Source: Robiginitomaculum sp.
Lineage (GTDB): Bacteria; Pseudomonadota; Alphaproteobacteria; Caulobacterales; Maricaulaceae
Assembly (NCBI GenBank): GCA_026993275.1
Contig: JALWUB010000490.1
Location: forward strand, 1-10,481
Reading direction: 5' to 3'
Length of the DNA: 10,481 nucleotides
Numbering within the stretch: position 1 is the first letter of the stretch; each line of letters begins with the position of its first letter. The notes beneath the pieces are model-generated. The model worked only from the letters and a program-made list of their open reading frames with translations, ran no database searches and was not told the origin of the DNA. Positions 1 to 7,378 of this stretch are shown one piece after another. The position numbers and the translations under genes were made by a program.

Positions 1-353
1 ACGCGCTCTTTCACCACGCCCCAGCTGGAGATGAAGCACAGCGGCGTCAGGAATGTCGTCAGCAAGACCAGCGGCAGCGAAATGCCATCCACGCCCAGCT
101 TGTAGCCCATGCCGCCAAACCAGGTGAAGCTTTCGACAAACTGGAAGCCGGGATCGTCAACTTTGAAGTCTATGAGCGCCCACAGCGACAGCCCCAGGGT
201 GATGAGGCTGGTTGCCAGCGCCACGCTGGGTGCATTGCGGTCGATGACGGCGGCATCCTCGCCCCGCGCCGTGACGCGGAACAGGACCAGCACCAGCGCC
301 CCCAGCAAGGGCAGAAAGGTGATCAGCGACAGGATATGCGGCAAGGTGGTCAT
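1..353 (-). CDS. nuoM: NADH-quinone oxidoreductase subunit M, N-terminal part (runs off the left edge)
   Basis: This is the 5' end of the gene for NuoM, an antiporter-like, proton-translocating subunit of the complex I membrane arm. About 117 codons are visible, starting MTTLPHILSLITFLPLLG. A first membrane segment covers roughly residues 5-26, and a second lies around residues 45-62. The hallmark YKLGVDGISLPLVLLTT appears near residues 84-100 and matches the NuoM/ND4 family. The ATG at 353-351 follows the nuoL stop (357-355) after a single base. A GGGAGGG Shine-Dalgarno sequence lies about 8 bases upstream, inside the end of nuoL, so translation is probably coupled. The frame stays open to base 1, and the catalytic Lys and Glu residues of the later helices are outside the window. 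I am confident of the identity. The only incompleteness is the window edge. Confidence 0.96.
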   Translation of the reverse strand, partial: MTTLPHILSLITFLPLLGALVLVLFRVTARGEDAAVIDRNAPSVALATSLITLGLSLWALIDFKVDDPGFQFVESFTWFGGMGYKLGVDGISLPLVLLTTFLTPLCFISSWGVVKER

Positions 354-354
354 G

Positions 355-2307
355 TCAGCGCCCTCCCGCCAGCAGAATCCAGGAAATGAAGCCGACAAGC
401 CCGATCAGCATGACAAAGGCATAGTGATAGAGATAGCCGGTTTGCAGCCGGGCAATGCGCCTGGCCCCCGCCAGGGTGGCGGCGGCAAAGCCATTGGGCC
501 CAAAGCCGTCGATCAGGCGCTGGTCGCCGCCCTTCCAGAACAGATCGCCCAGCTTGCGCGCGCCGCGGATGAAGACAAAGTCGTAAAGCTCGTCAAAATA
601 CCACTTGTTATAGAGGAAGGGGTGCAGATAGCGGCTGCGTGCCGCCATGCGCGCGCCCAGGCCCGGACGGGCAATATACATATACCAGGCAATGGCAAAG
701 CCGATCAGCGTCACCGCCAGGGGCAGCCAGGTCACCCACAGCGGCACGGCGTGGCCTTCAGCCTCTGCCAGCTCCGTGACAATGGTTGCGCCGCGCCAGA
801 ACTCCTGCGCCTTTTCGCCGATGAAATCACCGGCAAACACAACCCCGGCAAAGGTCGCCCCGACCGCCAGCAAGGCCAGGGGAACCAGCATTGAGGGCGG
901 GGATTCCTTGGCATGATCAAACACCTTGGGATCGCCGCGGAAACGGCCGTGGAAGGTCATGAAGATCACCCGCCAGGAATAGAAGGAGGTCAGCAGGGCA
1001 GCAATCACGCCAACCCAGAAGGCCGGATAGCCAAAGGCCGTGCCCGCCACGCCAGCTTCCCAGGCGCCTTCGATAATGCCGTCCTTTGAGAAAAATCCGG
1101 CAAAGCCGATCGGCGTCCCCGGAATGCCAAAGCCGGTCAGCGCCAGGGTGCCGATAATCATGAAAATCCACGTCAGCGGCATTTTCACCGCCAGGCCACC
1201 CATTTTGCGCATGTCCTGCTCATGGTGCATGCCGATGATCACCGAGCCCGCGCCCAGGAACAGCAGTGCCTTGAAAAAGGCATGGGTGAAAAGATGGAAA
1301 ACGGCCGCGTCATAGAGGCCAAGGCCGCCCGCCATGAACATATAGCCCAGTTGCGAGCAGGTGGAATAGGCGATGACCCGCTTGATGTCGTTCTGCACCA
1401 GCCCGACGGTGGCCGCAAAAAACGCTGTCGCCGCGCCGATGATGGTGACGAACAGGCTGGCATGGGGCGCCATGTGATAAAGCGGCGCGCAGCGCGCCAC
1501 CAGAAACACGCCGGCAGTGACCATGGTGGCGGCATGGATCAGCGCCGACACCGGGGTCGGCCCTTCCATGGCGTCCGGCAGCCAGACATGCAGGAAGAAC
1601 TGCGCCGACTTGCCCATGGCGCCAATGAACAGCAAAAAGCCGATCAGTTCGAGGGCGTTGACGTGCATCCACAAGAACGGAATGGTCAGCGCCGCCTTGT
1701 CGTGGGCGGCGGCAAAAACCGTGTCAAAATTGACCGAGCCGAACACCGTGAACACCGTCAGAATGCCCAGTGCAAAGCCGAAATCGCCCACCCGGTTGGT
1801 GACGAAAGCCTTGACCGCCGCGGCATTGGCGGCCGGCCGCTTGTACCAGAAGCCGATCAGCAGATAGGAGGCCAGGCCAACGCCTTCCCAGCCAAAGAAC
1901 ATTTGCAGGAAATTGTTGGCGGTCACCAGCATCAGCATGGAAAAGGTGAAAAACGACAAATAGGAGAAGAACCGCGCCTTGCCCGGATCGTCGGCCATAT
2001 AGCCCCAGGAATAGACATGCACGAGGGCAGAGACGAAAGTCACCACCACCAGCATGACCGCCGTCAGCGTATCGACCCGCAAGGCCCAGGCGGCATGAAA
2101 ATCGCCCACGGCAAACCAGGGCATCAGGGTGATGAGCTGTTCATGGCCGCCATAGGCAACCTGTGCAAACATCACCATGGACAGAATGGCTGACAGCAGC
2201 AACAGCCCCGTGGTGACCAATTGCGCCGCACGGTCGCCAATGACCCGGCCAAACAGCCCGGCAATCAGCGCGCCCGCAATCGGGCCAAATACAATGACAG
2301 AAAGCAT
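355..2307 (-). CDS. nuoL: NADH-quinone oxidoreductase subunit L (proton-pumping membrane subunit)
   Basis: NuoL is the distal antiporter-like subunit of complex I and moves protons across the cytoplasmic membrane. The 650 residues are full length for the family and mostly hydrophobic. The expected functional residues are visible: Glu141 in [12 protein letters not shown], Lys233 in [19 protein letters not shown], His258 in [13 protein letters not shown], His338, His342 and Lys346 in [14 protein letters not shown], and Lys408-Asp409 in GFFSKDG. These correspond to residues shown in E. coli NuoL to matter for pumping (known for the family). The C-terminal part, about residues 550-650, fits the long amphipathic lateral helix plus a final membrane anchor ([11 protein letters not shown]). 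The ATG at 2307 is 7 bases after the nuoK stop, with AAGGG about 11 bases upstream. No frameshift or missing motif is seen. Confidence 0.98.
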   Translation of the reverse strand: MLSVIVFGPIAGALIAGLFGRVIGDRAAQLVTTGLLLLSAILSMVMFAQVAYGGHEQLITLMPWFAVGDFHAAWALRVDTLTAVMLVVVTFVSALVHVYSWGYMADDPGKARFFSYLSFFTFSMLMLVTANNFLQMFFGWEGVGLASYLLIGFWYKRPAANAAAVKAFVTNRVGDFGFALGILTVFTVFGSVNFDTVFAAAHDKAALTIPFLWMHVNALELIGFLLFIGAMGKSAQFFLHVWLPDAMEGPTPVSALIHAATMVTAGVFLVARCAPLYHMAPHASLFVTIIGAATAFFAATVGLVQNDIKRVIAYSTCSQLGYMFMAGGLGLYDAAVFHLFTHAFFKALLFLGAGSVIIGMHHEQDMRKMGGLAVKMPLTWIFMIIGTLALTGFGIPGTPIGFAGFFSKDGIIEGAWEAGVAGTAFGYPAFWVGVIAALLTSFYSWRVIFMTFHGRFRGDPKVFDHAKESPPSMLVPLALLAVGATFAGVVFAGDFIGEKAQEFWRGATIVTELAEAEGHAVPLWVTWLPLAVTLIGFAIAWYMYIARPGLGARMAARSRYLHPFLYNKWYFDELYDFVFIRGARKLGDLFWKGGDQRLIDGFGPNGFAAATLAGARRIARLQTGYLYHYAFVMLIGLVGFISWILLAGGR

Positions 2308-2314
2308 AGCCCGC

Positions 2315-2623
2315 TCAGCCCTTCATCAAATCAATATCATCCACGGCGATATCGCCGCGATTGCGAAAGTAAACCACCAGTATGGCCAGCCCCACCGCAG
2401 CCTCGGCGGCGGCCACGGTGAGCACGAAAAGCGCGAACACCTGGCCGCCCAGATCATGCAGAAAGCTGGAAAACGCCACGAAGTTGATGTTCACCGACAA
2501 CAGGATCAGCTCGATCGACATCAGCATGATGATGACGTTCTTGCGGTTCACGAAAATCCCGAAAACACCAATGGTGAACAGGATTGCCGAAACCGCCAGA
2601 TAATGTCCAAGCCCAATAGCCAT
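2315..2623 (-). CDS. nuoK: NADH-quinone oxidoreductase subunit K
   Basis: NuoK is the small three-helix membrane subunit of complex I (ND4L in mitochondria), at the junction between the quinone module and the antiporter-like subunits. The protein is 102 residues, the usual length. Three membrane segments lie near residues 3-23, 29-52 and 62-85. Two buried glutamates essential for proton transfer in the family are present: Glu38 in [14 protein letters not shown] and Glu74 in [12 protein letters not shown], equivalent to E. coli Glu36 and Glu72. The start at 2623 lies 2 bases after the nuoJ stop. GAGGGG about 9 bases upstream, within the end of nuoJ, is a good ribosome site. Nothing is unusual. 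Confidence 0.98.
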   Translation of the reverse strand: MAIGLGHYLAVSAILFTIGVFGIFVNRKNVIIMLMSIELILLSVNINFVAFSSFLHDLGGQVFALFVLTVAAAEAAVGLAILVVYFRNRGDIAVDDIDLMKG

Positions 2624-2625
2624 GT

Positions 2626-3246
2626 CTAAAGCCCCTCGCCCGGTTTGACATCCACAAGCTCGACGCCGTCCTTGGCGGTGCGCGCCAGCTGCGCCGGAAT
2701 GCTTTGCCGCTTGACCCCCGGCTTGTGATAATTGGTCAGCACGATGGCGCCGATCATGGCAACCAGCAGCACCAGGCCGGCGGCTTCCAGATAAAACGCG
2801 TATTCGGTGTAGAGCACGCTGGCCAAGGCGCGGGTGTTCTCCTGGGCGCCGTCAATGGGCGCCAGGCGCAGGGCCGCAGCCTGCTTGCTGGCCGTCCAGT
2901 GCGCCCCCAGCACGATCAGCTCGATCGCCAGCACCGCACCGAGCAGGCCGCCCAGCGGCAAATACTGGGCAAAGCCCTGGCGCAACTCGACAAAGTCGAT
3001 ATCCAGCATCATCACCACGAACAGGAACAGCACCGCCACGGCGCCGACATAAACCATCACCAGGATCATCGCCAGAAACTCCGCCCCCATGAGCACAAAC
3101 AGCCCGGCGGCAGAGAAAAACGCCATGATCAGAAACAGCACCGAGCGCACCGGATTGCGCGCCGAGACCACGCCAAAGGCGAATATGACCGCTGCTGCGG
3201 CAAAGACGTAAAACGCCAGTGCTGGAAGTAACACCGCCAGGTTCAT
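2626..3246 (-). CDS. nuoJ: NADH-quinone oxidoreductase subunit J
   Basis: NuoJ (ND6 in mitochondria) is a membrane subunit of complex I that couples quinone reduction to the proton channels. I place the start at 3246, giving 206 residues beginning [16 protein letters not shown]. The frame is open further upstream, but that extension overlaps nuoI and reads as a polar, out-of-frame shadow. GGGGA lies 5 bases before the chosen ATG. Five membrane segments are apparent, at roughly residues 4-28, 33-52, 56-81, 98-115 and 152-172. The conserved third-helix block [16 protein letters not shown] (66-81), the pi-bulge region in known structures, is intact, and Glu55 precedes it. The last 35 residues are a soluble charged tail. 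The gene follows nuoI after a 37-base gap, the longest in the window. Confidence 0.97.
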   Translation of the reverse strand: MNLAVLLPALAFYVFAAAAVIFAFGVVSARNPVRSVLFLIMAFFSAAGLFVLMGAEFLAMILVMVYVGAVAVLFLFVVMMLDIDFVELRQGFAQYLPLGGLLGAVLAIELIVLGAHWTASKQAAALRLAPIDGAQENTRALASVLYTEYAFYLEAAGLVLLVAMIGAIVLTNYHKPGVKRQSIPAQLARTAKDGVELVDVKPGEGL

Positions 3247-3283
3247 GACATTCCCCAATCCCTCATAGTCTCTTGCCCTTATG

Positions 3284-3772
3284 CTAGCGGTATGGCTCGT
3301 CGCGCTTGATGTTCTGCACGATTTCGCTTTCCCAGCGATCGCCATTGTCCAGCAGCTTGTCCTTTTCGTAGAACAGCTCTTCGCGGGTTTCGGTGGCGAA
3401 TTCGAAATTCGGCCCCTCGACAATGGCATCCACCGGGCAGGCCTCCTGGCAGAAGCCGCAGTAAATGCACTTGGTCATGTCGATGTCATAACGCGTGGTG
3501 CGGCGCGAGCCGTCAATGCGCGGCGCCGCCTCGATGGTGATGGCCTGGGCCGGGCATATGGCCTCGCACAACTTGCAGGCAATGCAGCGCTCTTCGCCCG
3601 AATCATAGCGCCGGAGCGCGTGCTGGCCGCGAAACCGCGGGCTTAAGGGCCCCTTTTCAAAGGGATAGTTCAGCGTCGCCTTGGGGGCAAAGAAATAGCG
3701 CATCCCCAGACGCAACGCGCCCAGAAAGTCCAGCAGAAAGCCGCTGCGCACGGCACGGGTCAGTGCACCCAT
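3284..3772 (-). CDS. nuoI: NADH-quinone oxidoreductase subunit I (two [4Fe-4S] ferredoxin-like subunit)
   Basis: NuoI carries clusters N6a and N6b and passes electrons from the NuoG end of the chain toward the terminal cluster next to quinone. The 162-residue protein has two ferredoxin motifs: Cys63, Cys66, Cys69 and Cys73 in [12 protein letters not shown], and Cys102, Cys105, Cys108 and Cys112 in [12 protein letters not shown]. The N-terminal amphipathic region, about residues 9-30 and ending [19 protein letters not shown], is typical of membrane-docked NuoI. The start at 3772 fits the usual alphaproteobacterial length of about 162-163 residues and sits one base after the nuoH stop, behind a strong AGGGAGGGG. 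An upstream ATG at 3814 would only add 14 residues overlapping nuoH. All eight cluster ligands are present. Confidence 0.98.
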   Translation of the reverse strand: MGALTRAVRSGFLLDFLGALRLGMRYFFAPKATLNYPFEKGPLSPRFRGQHALRRYDSGEERCIACKLCEAICPAQAITIEAAPRIDGSRRTTRYDIDMTKCIYCGFCQEACPVDAIVEGPNFEFATETREELFYEKDKLLDNGDRWESEIVQNIKRDEPYR

Positions 3773-3773
3773 T

Positions 3774-4832
3774 TTACGCCCCTCCCTGTCCGCCAAAGGC
3801 CACCCAGGCGGCAACCAGAACCACCGCGCCCATGGAAAGCGGCAGGAACACCCGCCAGCCCAGGCGCATCAACTGGTCATAGCGGTAACGCGGCACGATC
3901 GCCTTGACCATGGCAAAGAGAAAAAACACGAACAACGCCTTGATTGCAAACCACAAAACCGGCGGCAGCCAGGTCAATGGCGCGGCCTCCAGCGGTGGAT
4001 TCCACCCCCCCAGGAACAGGATGGTGGTCATGGAGCACATCAAGACAATGTTGAGATATTCGCCGATCATGAACAGCAGATACAGCGTCGAGGAATACTC
4101 CACCTGATAGCCCGCCACCAGTTCGGATTCGGCTTCGGGCAGATCAAAGGGCGGGCGGTTGGTTTCGGCCAGGGCGGAAATGAAGAACACCACCATCATC
4201 GGCAGCATGACCAGGGTCACCGGCGAGAGCGCAATGCCATACCAGTGCCAGAAGCCGCCAGCCTGGGCCTCGACGATCTGGCTCAGATTCATCGAGCCGG
4301 CAAGCAGGATCACGGTGATCAGGACGAAGCCCATGGACACTTCATAGGACACCATTTGCGCGGTCGAGCGCAGGGCGCCCAGAAACGCGTATTTGGAGTT
4401 TGATGCCCAGCCGCCCAGGATGATGCCGTAAACGCCAAGCGAGGAAACCGCCAGCAAATAGAGGATGCCGACATTGATGTCGGCAATGACCCAGCCCGGC
4501 GCCACTGGCACCACCGCCCAGGCAATAAAGGCCAGAACCAGCGACAGGAACGGCGCCAGCAGGTAAATGCCCTTGTCGGCACCTGCCGGAATCACGATTT
4601 CCTTCAGCACAAACTTGAAAAAATCCGCAAACGACTGCAGCAGCCCGAAAGCGCCCACCACATTGGGGCCCCGGCGCATCTGCACCGCGGCCCAGATCTT
4701 GCGGTCAGCCAGCAGGATGAAGGCCAGCGACACCAGCAGCACGATGACAAAGCCCAGCACCTTGAGCACGGCCACCACGGACCAGCCCAGCGGCGTGCCG
4801 GTATCAAACAGGGTGGAGAAGACATCAGTCAT
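3774..4832 (-). CDS. nuoH: NADH-quinone oxidoreductase subunit H (quinone-chamber membrane subunit)
   Basis: NuoH (ND1 in mitochondria) anchors the peripheral arm to the membrane and forms much of the quinone-access chamber. The 352-residue protein is full length, with about eight membrane segments. Highly conserved family blocks are seen in order: [20 protein letters not shown] (41-60), [16 protein letters not shown] (141-156) with SYEVS (162-166), and [18 protein letters not shown] (222-239) followed by GYQVEYSS. The acidic loop with Glu234, Glu236 and Glu238 belongs to the conserved charged funnel. [12 protein letters not shown] (315-326) precedes the last helix. The ATG at 4832 lies 15 bases after the nuoG stop, with GGAG about 10 bases upstream. 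The gene ends one base before the nuoI start. Confidence 0.98.
   Translation of the reverse strand: MTDVFSTLFDTGTPLGWSVVAVLKVLGFVIVLLVSLAFILLADRKIWAAVQMRRGPNVVGAFGLLQSFADFFKFVLKEIVIPAGADKGIYLLAPFLSLVLAFIAWAVVPVAPGWVIADINVGILYLLAVSSLGVYGIILGGWASNSKYAFLGALRSTAQMVSYEVSMGFVLITVILLAGSMNLSQIVEAQAGGFWHWYGIALSPVTLVMLPMMVVFFISALAETNRPPFDLPEAESELVAGYQVEYSSTLYLLFMIGEYLNIVLMCSMTTILFLGGWNPPLEAAPLTWLPPVLWFAIKALFVFFLFAMVKAIVPRYRYDQLMRLGWRVFLPLSMGAVVLVAAWVAFGGQGGA
3779..3787 (-). promoter_or_regulatory. Strong Shine-Dalgarno sequence for nuoI
   Basis: The coding strand reads AGGGAGGGG here, inside the last codons of nuoH and ending 6 bases before the ATG at 3772. It decides in favour of this start over the upstream ATG at 3814. 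Confidence 0.8.
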
Positions 4833-4847
4833 TGCAGCTTATCTCCA

Positions 4848-6908
4848 TCATTCCGCCGCCTGTTTCAGGCCCGCCGCACTGGCCGCGCACTCGGCCATGG
4901 TGACGCTGGCGCGGGCAATCGGGTTGGTCAGGTAGAAATCACGCACAGGCGAGGCAAATGCGCCCGCGCGCATCTTGCCGGCCTTGCCAAGCTTTGCCGG
5001 GTCAAACAGGCGGGCATCCGGCCGCCGGATGGTCTTGCGCAAGGCTTCCAGATCATCATAGGGCAAGGTGCGCTGCACATGCTCTGAAAGCGCGCGGATG
5101 ATGGCCCAGTCCTCGCGTGCCTTGCCTGGCGGAAACACTGCCTTGAGGCCTTCCTGCATGCGCCCTTCGGTGTTGGTGTAAAGACCGTCTTTCTCGGTAT
5201 AGGCGGCACCGGGCAGGATCACATCCGCGCGGTGCGCCCCGGCATCGCCATGGCTGCCCTGATAGATCACAAAGGCATCGCCGAGCTGGGCCATGTCGAA
5301 CTCGTCAGCGCCCAGAAGATACACCGTTTCCACATCGCCCTGCTGCGCGCCATCCAGTATGCCCGCAAAATCACGTCCACCCTCGCCCGGCACAAAGCCC
5401 ATATCGAGCCCGCCGACACGGGCCGCCGCCGTGTGCAGCACATTGAAGCCGTTCCAGTCCTCACGGACCACATTCATGGCTGCCGCCAGCTTGCCCGCCG
5501 CGCGCAGCACCTGCGCCCCGTCGGGCCGCGCCAGCGCCCCCATGCCGATGATGACCATCGGGTTTCTGGCCTTTTTGAAACGCGCTGCAAAGCCGCCGCG
5601 TCCCTTGCCAAAGCCGGTGATGGCCTCCGGGCCCGTGCCCAGATGTTCATAGGGATAGGTCAGATCCGCCGCCTCGCCAATGACCCCGATCTCGGCCTCG
5701 CCATTGAGCCAAGCGCCGCGAATGCGCGCATTGAGGACCGGCGCCTCCAGGCGCGGATTGGTGCCGATCAGCAAAATCGCGTCGGCCTTGTCGATGCCGG
5801 CAATGGTGGAGTTGAAGATATAGCCTTCCCGGCCCTGCCCGCCAATGGCGGCGCCATCCTGGCGGCAATCCAGCGACGCCACGCCCAGCGCATCCATCAG
5901 GTCTTTCAGCGCCTTCATGCTTTCCATGTCGCACAGATCACCCGCGATCGCGGCAATGCGCTCCGGATCCCCCTGCAGCCGTCTGGCGACCACATCCAGC
6001 GCTTCGCCCCAATTGGTTTCCACCAGCTTGCCGTCCTTGCGCACATAGGGGCGGTCCAGGCGCTGGCGCTTCAGGCCGTCCCAGACAAAACGGGTCTTGT
6101 CGGAAATCCATTCCTCGTTGATGTCGTCATTCAGGCGCGGCAAGAACCGCATCACCTCCGGCCCGCGCACATCCACGCGGATATTGCTGCCCACCGCATC
6201 CATGACATCGACGCTTTCGAACTTGCGCAGCTCCCAGGGGCGCGCATGAAAGGCATAGGGCCGCGAGGTCAGCGCCCCGACCGGGCACAAATCAATGACA
6301 TTGCCAGAAAGTTCCGACGTGAGGTTTGCCTGCAAATATGTTGTAATTTCAGCGTTTTCGCCCCGGTTAATGAGGCCAAGTTCCTCCACCCCTGCCACTT
6401 CGGTGATAAAACGCACGCAACGGGTGCACTGGATGCACCGGGTCATGTTGGTCTTCACCAGCGGGCCCATGTTCTTTTCTTCCACGGCGCGCTTGGGCTC
6501 GTGAAACCGGCTGCGGCCGCGGCCATAGCCCATGGCCTGGTCCTGCAGATCGCATTCGCCGCCCTGATCGCAAATCGGGCAATCAAGCGGGTGATTGATG
6601 AGCAAAAACTCCATCACCCCTTCGCGGGCCTTTTTCACCACCTCGCTGTCGGTGCGGATGTTGGCCGGGGTGCCGTCGCGATTGGGGCGCAGATCGTTGA
6701 CGCTCATGGCGCACGACGCCATCGGCTTGGGCGCGCCGACCCACTCGACCAGGCACATGCGGCAATTGCCGGCGACAGAAAGACGCTCGTGATAGCAAAA
6801 GCGCGGGATTTCCGCCCCCGCTTCCTCGCAGGCCTGCATCAGCGTGTAATGGCCCGGAACCTCGATCTCCTTGCCATTGATGTTCACTTTGCGCAGTTCG
6901 CTCATCAT
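4848..6908 (-). CDS. nuoG: NADH-quinone oxidoreductase subunit G (iron-sulfur subunit)
   Basis: NuoG is the large iron-sulfur subunit of the NADH-dehydrogenase module and relays electrons from NuoF to NuoI. The protein has 686 residues. The N-terminal ferredoxin-like domain carries the [2Fe-2S] N1b ligands Cys38, Cys49, Cys52 and Cys66. His106, Cys110, Cys113 and Cys119 (HPLDCPICDQGGECD) bind N5. Cys158, Cys161, Cys164 and Cys208 bind N4. The rest is a molybdopterin-oxidoreductase-like fold that has no cofactor role in this family. I see no extra four-cysteine set for the optional N7 cluster found in some bacteria. The first two codons are both ATG (6908 and 6905). GGAG is 5 bases before the first and 8 before the second, so either could start. 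The initiation site lies inside a 24-bp repeat shared with the DUF4258 gene start. Confidence 0.98.
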   Translation of the reverse strand: MMSELRKVNINGKEIEVPGHYTLMQACEEAGAEIPRFCYHERLSVAGNCRMCLVEWVGAPKPMASCAMSVNDLRPNRDGTPANIRTDSEVVKKAREGVMEFLLINHPLDCPICDQGGECDLQDQAMGYGRGRSRFHEPKRAVEEKNMGPLVKTNMTRCIQCTRCVRFITEVAGVEELGLINRGENAEITTYLQANLTSELSGNVIDLCPVGALTSRPYAFHARPWELRKFESVDVMDAVGSNIRVDVRGPEVMRFLPRLNDDINEEWISDKTRFVWDGLKRQRLDRPYVRKDGKLVETNWGEALDVVARRLQGDPERIAAIAGDLCDMESMKALKDLMDALGVASLDCRQDGAAIGGQGREGYIFNSTIAGIDKADAILLIGTNPRLEAPVLNARIRGAWLNGEAEIGVIGEAADLTYPYEHLGTGPEAITGFGKGRGGFAARFKKARNPMVIIGMGALARPDGAQVLRAAGKLAAAMNVVREDWNGFNVLHTAAARVGGLDMGFVPGEGGRDFAGILDGAQQGDVETVYLLGADEFDMAQLGDAFVIYQGSHGDAGAHRADVILPGAAYTEKDGLYTNTEGRMQEGLKAVFPPGKAREDWAIIRALSEHVQRTLPYDDLEALRKTIRRPDARLFDPAKLGKAGKMRAGAFASPVRDFYLTNPIARASVTMAECAASAAGLKQAAE

Positions 6909-6927
6909 CCCTACTCCGCCGCCACCG
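6904..6927 (-). repeat. 24-bp direct repeat, copy at the DUF2283/nuoG junction
   Basis: All 24 bases match 7355-7378 in the same orientation; the flanking bases 6903/7354 and 6928/7379 differ. Read on the coding strand, the copy holds the codons for VAAE of the DUF2283 protein, its TAG stop, a GG spacer, the nuoG ATG and the next two bases. The GGAG at 6917-6914 inside it is the nuoG ribosome site. Confidence 0.97.
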
Positions 6928-7105
6928 GAACCAGGTCCTTGGTGTAAAGGCGCTTGCTGGCCGGAGAAATTTCGATCCCGACAATTTTGCCATGTTTGTC
7001 AAAGTCAAACACGATTCCCTGGCGGGCCTCTTCACTTTCCACGATCTTGGCGTCGGAAAGTTTCAGATACGCAGCATCAGCATCCCTGTCATAAGTCCAC
7101 TTCAT
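6911..7105 (-). CDS. DUF2283-family small protein (putative antitoxin-like partner)
   Basis: This 64-residue soluble protein begins MKWTYDRDADAAYLKLSD and continues with GIVFDFDKHGKIVGIEI (30-46) then SPASKRL. That is the family pattern of DUF2283: an opening YDxxADAxYLxLSD strand, an acidic ESEE stretch, and a DxxGxIVGIEI strand. The biochemical function of DUF2283 is not established. From memory, it often sits beside DUF4258 genes in toxin-antitoxin-like pairs, so an antitoxin or partner role is inference. Its ATG overlaps the DUF4258 stop by 4 bases (ATGA), implying coupled translation. The final residues, PVAAE, and the stop lie inside the 24-bp repeat that also forms the end of nuoF, so the C-terminal tail looks derived from nuoF sequence. 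By hand count the gene is about 50% GC, lower than much of nuoF. It is not a complex I subunit. Confidence 0.85.
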   Translation of the reverse strand: MKWTYDRDADAAYLKLSDAKIVESEEARQGIVFDFDKHGKIVGIEISPASKRLYTKDLVPVAAE

Positions 7106-7359
7106 GTCAGCGTTCGCCTCCTGCGTTCGGCCCTATCGAAAAAAGCCGTGATGACCCGGAAATACTCCCCCTCGGGCGCAGCAACGACGCGCAACACCCG
7201 GGCATCGTCTGCCACGGCGCGGCCATAATACCGGTAAACGCCTGGGCGGTCCGGGTCGGGTTCTTTTCTGTCAGGCTCATGCAATACACTGCTGATCCAT
7301 TCCTTTTTAATCCCGCGCGCCTTGCAGCGTTCCACCGCATGCCTGGTCAGCGCAATCAT
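7102..7359 (-). CDS. DUF4258-family small protein (putative toxin-like partner)
   Basis: This 85-residue basic protein begins MIALTRHAVERCKARGIKKEW. The LTxHAxxRxxxRG start is the signature I associate with DUF4258: His7, Arg11, Arg15 and Gly16. It is followed by a VLHEP turn (25-29), a VYRYYG strand (41-46) and a closing VLRVVAAPEGEYFRVITAFF strand pair (55-74). The small beta-rich layout recalls RelE/BrnT-type toxins, but no activity can be claimed from sequence. The ATG at 7359 lies 2 bases after the nuoF stop and has GGAG 5 bases upstream. That whole initiation region is identical to the one in front of nuoG. The frame is open further upstream, but only as an out-of-frame shadow of nuoF. 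Its stop overlaps the DUF2283 start. An unrelated accessory function is possible. Confidence 0.83.
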   Translation of the reverse strand: MIALTRHAVERCKARGIKKEWISSVLHEPDRKEPDPDRPGVYRYYGRAVADDARVLRVVAAPEGEYFRVITAFFDRAERRRRTLT

Positions 7360-7378
7360 CCCTACTCCGCCGCCACCG
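7355..7378 (-). repeat. 24-bp direct repeat, copy at the nuoF/DUF4258 junction
   Basis: This copy is identical to 6904-6927. On the coding strand it holds the VAAE codons at the end of NuoF, the TAG stop, GG, the ATG of the DUF4258 gene and the next two bases. The reading frame of the preceding gene is the same in both copies, so both upstream proteins end VAAE. The GGAG at 7368-7365 acts as the ribosome site for the DUF4258 gene. Confidence 0.97.

Larger units (their letters stand above)
6928..7378 (-). other. 451-bp two-gene insertion unit between nuoF and nuoG
   Basis: This unit consists of the DUF4258/DUF2283 gene pair plus one copy of the 24-bp repeat. The repeat copies are offset by exactly 451 bases. 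Removing one period joins the nuoF stop, a 2-base GG spacer and the nuoG ATG directly, which is a normal tight operon junction. No transposase, integrase or terminal inverted repeat is seen, so this is not an insertion sequence. The unit keeps the reading direction of the operon and adds no terminator. That it was acquired by insertion is inferred from the repeat geometry. Confidence 0.7.

Noticed and set aside
3243..3266. Seven-codon mini frame (MRDWGMS) in the nuoI-nuoJ gap, with its stop overlapping the nuoJ start
   Set aside because: It is too short to separate from chance and has no convincing conserved feature. It could only matter as a coupling leader, which the sequence alone cannot show.
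3247..3429. N-terminal extension of NuoJ by 61 residues
   Set aside because: The extension overlaps nuoI out of frame and is polar and atypical. The internal ATG at 3246 has a ribosome site and gives a normal NuoJ N-terminus.
4848..6908. Possible extra iron-sulfur cluster (N7) in NuoG
   Set aside because: Beyond the N1b, N5 and N4 ligands I do not see the additional four-cysteine set in the 220-300 region that N7-bearing NuoG proteins have.
5232..6947. A 571-codon open frame on the plus strand, opposite nuoG, with similar long plus-strand frames at 1222-2193, 7380-8459 and 9079-10164
   Set aside because: They lie wholly antisense to well-supported nuo genes, have low-complexity His/Arg/Gln/Ala-rich translations and match no family I recognise. 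Such frames are common shadows in GC-rich DNA.
6904..7378. The repeat-bounded unit as an insertion sequence, transposon or integron cassette
   Set aside because: No transposase or integrase gene, no terminal inverted repeats and no attC-like hairpin are visible. Only the direct repeat supports an insertion.
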